Shown here one piece after another: positions 57,419-64,000 of a stretch of DNA of 64,000 nt. The stretch covers positions 434,001-498,000 of the forward strand of contig JACOUT010000014.1 in the NCBI GenBank assembly GCA_016177705.1, written 5' to 3'. This DNA is from Deltaproteobacteria bacterium. GTDB taxonomy: Bacteria > Myxococcota > UBA727 > VGSZ01. Each line of letters opens with the position of its first letter. The first letter of the stretch is position 1. The notes under the pieces were generated by a model. That model was not told where the DNA came from, made no database searches, and saw nothing but the letters and a program-made list of their open reading frames with translations. The translations under genes and the position numbers were made by a program.

Positions 57419-58051
57419 ATGCGTCGGTTGCTCCTGCTCCTCGTCGCGCTCTGCGGTGCGCCCGCGCTCGCACAGGACGACCTGAACCAGGTGCTGTTCG
57501 GCAACAAGCCCAAGGCCTTCATCGAGCCCTCGGGGTATTACGCCGTGATCCTGCCTTCCGGCTTCGACTGCGTGGCCAAGGTGGCGCGCCACGTCGATTG
57601 CAAGAGCAACCGCGGCACCAACGCGCTGTTGACGCTCGACGTGCTCGACGTGCCGGCGTCGGCCACCTCCGACATCGCCATGCTGAACCAGATGGATCGG
57701 TTCAAGCAGAAGCCGCACTTCAAGAAGATCTCGGAGGGGCGCACCAAGGTCGACGGCTCGCCCGCCATCACCGTCGCCTACCAGTACGACTACCTGGGCA
57801 ACGTCGAGTACACCGTGGGCGTCCAGCAGTTGATCATGGTGCGCGGCGGCAAGCTCTACCTCATTCACCTCGAGACGCCGCTGGTCAGCTTCGCCGCGCA
57901 CAAGGCCGACCTGGAGCAGGTCTACCGCTCGTTCAAGCCCGCGCGCCTCGACGCCAGCGGCAACCCCATCCTCGAAGACCTGCGGCCGGTGGCGCCCAAG
58001 AGCGACGGCTCGTCGGCCGACATCGAACGCGCGCTCAAGGGCGGCTTCTGA
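57419..58051 (+). CDS. Exported protein of unknown function
   Basis: The protein has 210 residues from ATG 57419, two bases after the birA stop. A signal peptide (MRRLLLLLVALCGAPALA) is followed by a mixed alpha/beta domain (YYAVILPSGFDCVAKVARHV, TVAYQYDYLGNVEYTVGVQQ, KLYLIHLETPLVSFAAHKAD). The pattern resembles PsbP/DcrB-like periplasmic folds, but the match is only structural in feel. One Cys pair is present. The ending is polar (DGSSADIERALKGGF). It is the third gene of the nadC-birA operon. Confidence 0.65.
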   Translation: MRRLLLLLVALCGAPALAQDDLNQVLFGNKPKAFIEPSGYYAVILPSGFDCVAKVARHVDCKSNRGTNALLTLDVLDVPASATSDIAMLNQMDRFKQKPHFKKISEGRTKVDGSPAITVAYQYDYLGNVEYTVGVQQLIMVRGGKLYLIHLETPLVSFAAHKADLEQVYRSFKPARLDASGNPILEDLRPVAPKSDGSSADIERALKGGF

Positions 58052-58113
58052 GAGCGCGCTCGCGCACAGGCAGGGGCTAGACTGCGCGCGGCTTGACGTG
58101 CGAGGAAAACGCC

Positions 58114-60078
58114 GTGGCGCTGACGACCGCGACCCCCGAGACCACCGATCCGCCGAAGAAGGCGCCGGCCGAGCGCCGCCACCTCGTGCTGCTGCTGGTG
58201 ACGGTGTTGCTGGCGCTCGGCGGCGGTGCGCTCACGTCGGTGGCGGTGGGCGCGCTGCTCGCGTTCCTGCCGGCCCTGCTCGGCGTCATCGTCGGCATGC
58301 TGCTCGGCTACGTGTTGCCCACCTTCCTGGCGCTGCGCGCCAGCCAGGCGCTGCGTCGCCGGAGCCTGCCGCCGCTGTTGCGACGGCTCGCCGTGCTGTT
58401 CCTGATCGGCGCCACCCAGCTCGCCATCTTCGGCGCCGTCTTGACCTGGAGCGCGCGCACCACCGCGCACCTCGCGGCCACCGCCGCCGAGGCGCTCGAC
58501 GTGATGGGCGGCGTGCCCATCCTCTCGGGGGTCTTGAAGAAGCACGCGGCGGCCGGCGGCGTCTCGCTGAAGGGCCAAGCGCCGCGCCCCGCTGTCGGCC
58601 CGGACGGGGGCGTGCTGCACGGTCCGGACGGCGGCGTGCTCGCGAGCGATGGCGGCTACTTCGTCGAACACCCCGACGCCGGCCCGCTCACCCTCGACGG
58701 CGGCGCGCCTGCCGCCAAGGTCGACGCGGGCGCGGCCGCGCCGCCGGTGCCGCCAGCGCCGGTGCTGCTGCCGGCGCCGCCCGCGCCCAAGGCTGGCGTC
58801 GCGCTGTCGCCGCGCGGGCCCGGCAAACCGGTGCGCACCGCATGCGCGGCGCTGGTCGCGCACAACGGCGATGCGCTGCTCGCCATCGCCACGCTGCAGG
58901 GCGGCGGCGCCGTCACCTGGCGCACCGTCGAGCTCGGTGCGCTCGACAAGCTCGGTCCGCCCACCTTGGTCGAGTGCGCCGAGGACGGCACCACGGCGGC
59001 CATCCTCGGTGGCACGCACCTGGCCCTGGCGCGGCCGGGGCGCGCCGGCCTTGACCAGCCAAAGGCGCTCGCGCCCGGTGCGAAGCTCGCGGGCGGCGAG
59101 GTGCAGGCAGTGCGCGACGTGGCGGTGGGACCGGGCGGCCTGGTGCTCGCCGTCGTCGGCGTCACGCGCGCGACCGACGGGGGCACCGAGGTCGCACAGG
59201 CGCTGGTCGCGCTCGGCGCCAAGGGCGTGCTCACGGTGTTACGCAAGAGCGGCGACGCCGTGCCGGGCGCCGATGCGGGCGACGTGGTGCACGACTTCGC
59301 GCTCAAGCGCCCGGGCGGCGGCAACGGCGTGCTGGTGGTCGAGAGCTACCTCGAGGGCAGCGTCGACAAGGGCGTGCGCATCTCGGGTGAGGAGTACGCG
59401 CTCAACCCGCAGCGGCTGCTGGCGGTGCGGCTCGACACCCCCAAGGCGATGACCGAGCTGTGCGGCAGCGGCGTCGAGCCCTCGGGCATCGACGCCGTGC
59501 ATCTGCAAGCCTTCGGCGACGCCGTGCTGCTGCCCGACGGCCGCGCGCTGCTCGACGCCAACTTCGTCGAGAAGGGGCCGGACGGCTGGTTGTTTTCGGC
59601 GCGACCGGCCGGCGGTGTCGCAGCCATCGGCGCCGAGCTGCGCGGCGGCGGCGCGGCGTGGACGTCGGCGGCGCCGCGCGCGCAGCACCTCGACGCCGAC
59701 CTGTCGGGCACGGCGCTGTTCCGCCGCGCCGACGGCGCCGTGGCGCTGTTCACCATCGACAAACCAGCCCAGGTGAGCGCCGGGCTGCGCGGCGCCGAGG
59801 CGCTGACCGGCGCCGGCGTGGTGCGCGGCGCCGTCGTCTCGGTGGACGTGCCGCTGCTCGCGCGCGGCGGCGGCTGGGTGCTGGCGAGCGCGCAGCTCAA
59901 GGACGCCGGCGGCACGCGCGACGCGCTGGTGCTCGCCTCGCTCGCCGACCTCGACGCCGGCAAGGCCGAGGTGCTGCTGGCGACCGGCGACCCGGTGCCG
60001 GGCGCCGTCGGCACGCCACGCACGGTGCAGTCGATCCGCCTCGGCAAGGGGCGCGACGAGCTGCTCTGGCGACGCTGA
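58114..60078 (+). CDS. Large membrane-anchored protein of unknown function
   Basis: The protein has 654 residues from GTG 58114 (GAGGAA nine bases upstream); TTG 58093 is an unlikely earlier start. Three hydrophobic segments span residues about 20-130 (LVLLLVTVLLALGGGALTSV, LLAFLPALLGVIVGMLLGYV, LAVLFLIGATQLAIFGAVLT). A Gly/Asp/Pro-rich linker with repeated DGG follows. The C-terminal 400 residues are strand-rich, with 'L-V-A-x-x-G-D-x-x' units like the choice-of-anchor NxxGxxAF repeats seen in predicted propellers. No catalytic motif was recognised. It converges with the PBP gene. Confidence 0.65.
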   Translation: MALTTATPETTDPPKKAPAERRHLVLLLVTVLLALGGGALTSVAVGALLAFLPALLGVIVGMLLGYVLPTFLALRASQALRRRSLPPLLRRLAVLFLIGATQLAIFGAVLTWSARTTAHLAATAAEALDVMGGVPILSGVLKKHAAAGGVSLKGQAPRPAVGPDGGVLHGPDGGVLASDGGYFVEHPDAGPLTLDGGAPAAKVDAGAAAPPVPPAPVLLPAPPAPKAGVALSPRGPGKPVRTACAALVAHNGDALLAIATLQGGGAVTWRTVELGALDKLGPPTLVECAEDGTTAAILGGTHLALARPGRAGLDQPKALAPGAKLAGGEVQAVRDVAVGPGGLVLAVVGVTRATDGGTEVAQALVALGAKGVLTVLRKSGDAVPGADAGDVVHDFALKRPGGGNGVLVVESYLEGSVDKGVRISGEEYALNPQRLLAVRLDTPKAMTELCGSGVEPSGIDAVHLQAFGDAVLLPDGRALLDANFVEKGPDGWLFSARPAGGVAAIGAELRGGGAAWTSAAPRAQHLDADLSGTALFRRADGAVALFTIDKPAQVSAGLRGAEALTGAGVVRGAVVSVDVPLLARGGGWVLASAQLKDAGGTRDALVLASLADLDAGKAEVLLATGDPVPGAVGTPRTVQSIRLGKGRDELLWRR

Positions 60079-60108
60079 CCGGGACCGCGCCCAGTCAGGG
60101 GCGCCCAG

Positions 60109-61410
60109 TCAGCGACGCGCGACGACAGCCTTCTGCTCGCGCTCCTTGGCGGCGAAGTAGCTGCGCAGCGCTTCCTTGGCCACCCACGGCGCCTTGACGT
60201 GCCATTTGCCCTGGTTGACGACGACGGTCGCCACCGCCACCTGCGGGCGGTCAGCGGGCGCGAAGCCGACGAACCAGCTCGTGTCGAGGCCGGTCGTGTA
60301 GTCGGTGAGCGAGCCGGTCTTGCCGGCAGCACCGTGCTTGAGCCTCGGCCCGCTGGCGAAGGCGCGCCGCGCGGTGCCGTTCGTCACCGTCTCGGCCATC
60401 ATGCGTCGCAGCGTCTCAGCGTGGCGCTCGTCGAGCACGCGGCGCGCGTCGCCAGCGCCGTCGTGGTCGGTCAAGCGCGGCGGCACCAGCACGCCGCCGG
60501 TCGCCACCACGCTCGCCAGCACGGCGCCGTGCAGCGCCGACAGCTTGACGTCGCCAAAGCCGGAGGCGGACTCGGCGAAGCCGAACGGATCGTCGGGGAT
60601 GAGCGCCACGCTCGGCGATGCCTGGTGACGTTCGTCGAGCGGCGCATTGGGCAGCGTCGAGATCGCCAGGGGCGCGTCGAAGCCGAAGCGGCGCGCCTCC
60701 TCGCGCAGCGCCTCGGGGTCGAGGTGCTTGAGCGCGAGCTTGGCGATGGCGGTGTTCTGCGAGCGCGGCAGCGCGTCGAACAGCGTGGTGCAGTCGCGGT
60801 CTTTGCGCGCATCGTCGACCAGCAGGCGCTCCTGCAAGCGGCGCATACCGCCACGGGCGCACACCCGCTCGCTCGCCGGCACGCCGGCGCGCAGCAGCGC
60901 CGACGACGTCACGATCTTGAAGACGCTCGCCGCCGGCGCCATCGGCCGCAGCGCGAGACCCTCGGCGTCACCGCGCGTCGAGTGTTCGGCGATGGCGAGC
61001 ACGCGGCCGCTGCCGACCTCGAGCAACACGGTGGCGCCATAGGGCGTCTTGCCGTCGACCAGCACCTTGGTGAGCGCGCGCGTGAGCACGCGCTCACCAG
61101 CGCGCTGGTCGACGGCGACGGGGGCGGGCGGCGTCGATGCCGCGTGTGGCCGCAGCACCGCGTCGCCGATCTCCACCGTCGGCGCAGGCGGCGGCGTCGG
61201 CTCGCGCGACGGCGCGGGCGTGACCGCGGAGGCGTCGGCGGGATCGAGCGGCGCCGGCGGCTCGCCGAGCGCGCGATCGACGACGACGGCGAGGCAGAAG
61301 CCTGCGGCGAGCGGCACCAAGACGATGGGCGGCGGGCCGCGTCGCTGCGCCAGGATGGTGGTGTGGGCGTGGCGGCGGCGGCGGGCGATGACGGTGGCCA
61401 GCGGTTGCAT
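60109..61410 (-). CDS. Class B penicillin-binding protein transpeptidase
   Basis: The 433-residue protein has an N-terminal membrane anchor at about 28-45. The transpeptidase domain carries SxxK as SVFK (162-165), SxN as SQN (217-219) and KTG (364-366). It lacks the long pedestal domain of FtsI and PBP2 and resembles the short, exported transpeptidases of myxobacteria. It would cross-link peptidoglycan. It is divergent from a lytic transglycosylase only 70 bases away, suggesting joint control of wall synthesis and turnover. Confidence 0.92.
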   Translation of the reverse strand: MQPLATVIARRRRHAHTTILAQRRGPPPIVLVPLAAGFCLAVVVDRALGEPPAPLDPADASAVTPAPSREPTPPPAPTVEIGDAVLRPHAASTPPAPVAVDQRAGERVLTRALTKVLVDGKTPYGATVLLEVGSGRVLAIAEHSTRGDAEGLALRPMAPAASVFKIVTSSALLRAGVPASERVCARGGMRRLQERLLVDDARKDRDCTTLFDALPRSQNTAIAKLALKHLDPEALREEARRFGFDAPLAISTLPNAPLDERHQASPSVALIPDDPFGFAESASGFGDVKLSALHGAVLASVVATGGVLVPPRLTDHDGAGDARRVLDERHAETLRRMMAETVTNGTARRAFASGPRLKHGAAGKTGSLTDYTTGLDTSWFVGFAPADRPQVAVATVVVNQGKWHVKAPWVAKEALRSYFAAKEREQKAVVARR

Positions 61411-61480
61411 GGAGGCCCCAGCCTGCGGGCAAGAGCGCACTGACGCCAGTTTTCGACCGCGCCGGCGCGACCGAACGCCG

Positions 61481-62902
61481 ATGCAGCGGCGCGTCACGGT
61501 AGCTGGTGATGTGGCGCCTGGTGCGAGCGCTGCCCACCCTCCACCCGACGTCGGAGGCCCCTGCACACCCCGACGACGCCGACGTGTGGCAGCATTGTGG
61601 GACTTGGCGAGGACCGCTCCGTCCGGTGTCGTCGGCGCTGCCGTGCTGTGGCTCGGCGGTGGTCTGTTGTTGTGCGCGGCCGGCGCCGGCACCGGCTTCG
61701 CAGTACGCGCGCTGCGCACCCCGGCGGCAAGCGCGCCGTCGATCGCCGCGGCAGCGAGCCCGACCGCGACGGCGCCGCACGACGTCACCACAGCGCCGCG
61801 CGCGCTACCACCGAAGCCCGCGAGCTGCCCGCTGACGCCGAGCGACCCGCCGTGGCTGGCGGTGACGCCGCCGCTGGCACCTGCGCCGCCGGTCGAGCCG
61901 ACGTCGCTGGCGCGTCGCGTGGAGCTGTGGCGCAGGGTGTGGGGCGAGCTCGGCGACCACCAGCACCTGCTGGTCGACGAGCGACGCCCCTGGGTGGTGC
62001 ATGCCGAGGTCGACTGCCGGGAGCTGTTCAACGGCGCCGACCAGGACGCGAGCAAGGCCTCCTGCGGCGCGCGCATCGCCGACGCGCGCCGAGCGGTGCA
62101 AAAGCAGCTCAAGAAGGGCGCCGGCTCGCGCGCGCTGATCAAGCGCTACGACGGGGACAAGAAGCTCGCGCGCACCGCGGCCAAGAACCTGATCAACCTG
62201 CAGGGCAGGAAGGACGCGCTCGCCCGCGCGCAGGCGCGCGCCGCGCCGCACCTCGGCCACACCGAGGGCCTCTTCGAGCTGGCCGAGGTGCCGCGCATCT
62301 ACGCGCGCGCCGCCATCGTCGAGTCCTTGTGGCGCCCCGAGGCGCTGTCGCGCTCAGGCGCTGCCGGCGCCTACCAGTTCATGCCCAAGACCGGCGCGCA
62401 GTTCCTGCTGGTCGACGAGGGCGTGGTCGACGAGCGCCTCGACCCGCTGCGCTCCGCGTGGGCGGCGGCGCACTACATGAGCCTGATGTCGAGAGACCTT
62501 CGTGAGTGGCCGCTGGTGCTCACCGCCTACAACACGGGCCCGGCGCGCCTGAAGCGAGTGATGAAGGCGCGGCGCACGCGCGACCTCGGCAAGATCGCGG
62601 ACGCCGGCGACTTCGGCGAGTTCGGCTTCGACGGCCAGAACTACTACGCGCAGATCGTCGCCATCGGCCAGCTCACCGCATCGGCCCGCTTCGAGCCCGA
62701 GCCGGTGGTGGGCCGCGCGCTGCGGCTCGATCAGGCGCTCGCCTTCAACGAGCTGGCGGCCTGCGTAGAGACGGAGCCTGCGGCGCTGGCGCGCGACAAC
62801 CCGGCGCTCGCGCAGGCGGTGCTCGACGGTACCGAGCGCGTGCCGGCCGGCTATGTGGCGCGCGTGCCGCCCACGGTGGCGCCGGCCTTGGCCGTGCGCT
62901 GA
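61481..62902 (+). CDS. Membrane-anchored SLT-type lytic transglycosylase
   Basis: The protein has 473 residues from ATG 61481. A hydrophobic helix at about 60-90 (AAVLWLGGGLLLCAAGAGTG) anchors it. A helical region precedes the SLT domain, whose catalytic glutamate is Glu281 in IVESLWRPEALSRSGAAGA. YQFMPKTG, WAAAHYMSLM and LTAYNTGPARL follow, all typical of MltD/Slt relatives. It cleaves glycan strands to give anhydro-muropeptides. A short C-terminal domain with one Cys lies beyond. The 5' end is uncertain because the first 55 residues are low-complexity. Confidence 0.88.
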   Translation: MQRRVTVAGDVAPGASAAHPPPDVGGPCTPRRRRRVAALWDLARTAPSGVVGAAVLWLGGGLLLCAAGAGTGFAVRALRTPAASAPSIAAAASPTATAPHDVTTAPRALPPKPASCPLTPSDPPWLAVTPPLAPAPPVEPTSLARRVELWRRVWGELGDHQHLLVDERRPWVVHAEVDCRELFNGADQDASKASCGARIADARRAVQKQLKKGAGSRALIKRYDGDKKLARTAAKNLINLQGRKDALARAQARAAPHLGHTEGLFELAEVPRIYARAAIVESLWRPEALSRSGAAGAYQFMPKTGAQFLLVDEGVVDERLDPLRSAWAAAHYMSLMSRDLREWPLVLTAYNTGPARLKRVMKARRTRDLGKIADAGDFGEFGFDGQNYYAQIVAIGQLTASARFEPEPVVGRALRLDQALAFNELAACVETEPAALARDNPALAQAVLDGTERVPAGYVARVPPTVAPALAVR

Positions 62903-62999
62903 GGCGTCAGGCGTCCAAGTCGCAGTTCGAGCGTCCTATCCTGGGACGGCCACCGAACGGTCGTTCGAACGGCAGCTCGGAAGGCTATATCCTGCGTTC

Positions 63000-64000
63000 G
63001 TGGCACACGTCGCCAAGCCGGCCGAGCCGAGCGTCGATGGCCACGAGGTAGGCGCTCGCGTGGCCAGGGCCATCACCGCGCTGACGCTGCCCGCGCTGGT
63101 CGCGCTCGCGTGTTGGGTGCCTTTCGTGGGGTTCCGGCCGCGCGAGGGGGTCGCGCTCGTCGGCATCCTGGTCATGTTCACCTCCGGCAGGCTGCTGGTT
63201 CGCCTGCGCCACCCAAACGCGGCCGCGTGGGCCGGCCTTCTCGTCGCTTCGGCGATCGTGGTGTCGCTGTGCATCGTCGACGGCGGCGTCTACTCGCCGG
63301 CGGCGCCCACGTACCTGATCGTCATCGCGTACGCCGCGGTGGTGCGGGGGCCTCGCGGTGCCATCGCCCTCACGCTCATCGGTGCGGCGGCCTTCGCGGG
63401 TCTCGCCGTTGCGGGGCGGTTGGGGCTCTTGCCGCCGCCCGACCCTGGGGCAGAGCGGGCGATGACGGTTTCGATGTTGATCAACACGCTGCTCGCCGGC
63501 GGCCTCGCCGCCTACGGCGCCAAGCTGACCAAGGCCGCCTTCGCCGCGTCGCGCCACAGCGCCGCGGAAGCGGAGACCGGCCGACGCCGGCTCGAGCTGC
63601 GCGCCCGCGAGCACGCCACGCTGGCCGAGCTCGGGCGGCTGGCGCTCAGCAACTTGGAGCTCCCCGAGCTGTTCACGCGCGTCGCCCGCGACCTGACCAC
63701 GACCCTCGACGTGGCGTTCGTCGACGTGCTCGGCATCGATCTGGCGCGGCGTCAGGCGCGCATGCTCGCGTCGACCAGCAACACCCCCACGCTCGCGCCC
63801 GAGGTGCACCTCGAGCTCACGCCGGGCTCGCTCGCGACCGTGGTTGCCGAGGCGGCTGGCGTCACCGTCGTGCCCGACCTGGCCGAGCGCCGGGATCTGG
63901 AGGCGCCGCGGCTGGTCGCAGCGGGCGTGCGCGCGAGCCTGTGCGTCCAGCTGCGCGACCACGACCAGGTCATTGGTCTGGTGGCGGCGCACAGCCGAAC
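63000..64000 (+). CDS. Membrane GAF-domain sensor protein, probably a histidine kinase; 3' end cut by window edge
   Basis: Reading from GTG 63000 gives an open frame to the window edge. Six or so hydrophobic segments occupy the first ~170 residues (ITALTLPALVALACWVPFVG, VALVGILVMF, LLVASAIVVSLCIV). A short coiled coil follows (RRRLELRAREHATLAELGRL), then a GAF-like domain (LFTRVARDLTTTLDVAFVDV, SLCVQLRDHDQVIGLVAAHS). This layout is typical of membrane sensor histidine kinases or diguanylate cyclases; the output domain lies outside the window. GGAAGG is 15 bases upstream, so the start is moderately certain. Confidence 0.75.
   Translation, partial: MAHVAKPAEPSVDGHEVGARVARAITALTLPALVALACWVPFVGFRPREGVALVGILVMFTSGRLLVRLRHPNAAAWAGLLVASAIVVSLCIVDGGVYSPAAPTYLIVIAYAAVVRGPRGAIALTLIGAAAFAGLAVAGRLGLLPPPDPGAERAMTVSMLINTLLAGGLAAYGAKLTKAAFAASRHSAAEAETGRRRLELRAREHATLAELGRLALSNLELPELFTRVARDLTTTLDVAFVDVLGIDLARRQARMLASTSNTPTLAPEVHLELTPGSLATVVAEAAGVTVVPDLAERRDLEAPRLVAAGVRASLCVQLRDHDQVIGLVAAHSR

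Noticed and set aside
61049..61480. Upstream extension of the lytic transglycosylase
   Set aside because: The open frame continues upstream but overlaps the divergent PBP gene and is low-complexity; ATG 61481 gives a plausible cytoplasmic tail and anchor.

Overview
This 64 kb window is very GC-rich chromosomal DNA, densely packed with genes on both strands. It most likely comes from a member of the Myxococcota (the former deltaproteobacterial myxobacteria and relatives). The evidence is three Hanks-type Ser/Thr kinases with a single transmembrane helix and an extracytoplasmic C-terminus, MYXO-CTERM-like sorting tails (Cys, hydrophobic stretch, Arg cluster), many lipoproteins with Cys-rich or (Glu-Gly)n linkers, a lone ExbD, and FHA, PilP and PilV/W/X-type proteins. 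I see no phage, insertion sequence, integrase, CRISPR array, rRNA or tRNA. No stretch without a gene exceeds about 300 bases; the longest is 15334-15624, which holds GC-rich repeats and a likely promoter.

Layout. 1-585: start of propionyl-CoA carboxylase beta subunit, running off the left edge. 734-6718: a MYXO-CTERM surface protein, a DUF6178-like protein, and a kinase coupled to a small exported protein. 6839-10870: two tandem lipoproteins with long Glu-Gly linkers, a protein with a period-3 cysteine array coupled to a porin-like protein, and ExbD. 10985-14510: a kinase with a PEGA-like tail and a MoxR ATPase, followed by a 121-base palindrome and a terminator. 14710-24444: mostly exported proteins of unknown role, plus PilP, a PHP-domain surface protein, dCTP deaminase, a LolA-like protein and a DTW-domain tRNA modification enzyme fused to an unusual C-terminal domain. 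24434-29929: a TetR regulator divergent from a NAD(P)-binding protein with a palindrome between them, alanine dehydrogenase, a CAP-domain protein and CoA-transferase subunit B. 29946-37092: a LamG lipoprotein, an amino-acid-type dehydrogenase, an FHA protein, an OmpA-type lipoprotein and a flavin amine oxidase with a CxxCH insertion. 37196-45846: membrane pyrophosphatase, a membrane protein, an M23 peptidase, a VOC protein with a histone-H1-like tail, a small exported protein and the third kinase. 46013-51179: valyl-tRNA synthetase, an unknown protein and a phosphotransferase in an overlapping operon. 51243-55637: a minor-pilin operon in the order FimT, PilV, PilW, PilX. 55782-64000: nadC, birA, two exported or membrane unknowns, a penicillin-binding protein divergent from a lytic transglycosylase, and the start of a GAF-domain sensor protein.

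How the genes fit together. Three themes recur. The first is envelope construction: porin, OmpA-type lipoprotein, LolA-like protein, M23 peptidase, PBP, lytic transglycosylase, minor pilins and PilP. The second is eukaryote-like signalling: three kinases, an FHA phosphothreonine reader, and two small exported proteins of one apparent family, each beside a kinase. The third is central metabolism: PCC, birA (whose biotin ligase activity would serve biotin carboxylases), ald, CoA transferase, nadC, dcd and hppA. I did not find one convincing novel multi-gene system. The strongest leads are the cysteine-array protein, the kinase-linked exported family, the paired Glu-Gly linker lipoproteins, the histone-tailed VOC protein, the DTW fusion and the 121-base palindrome.
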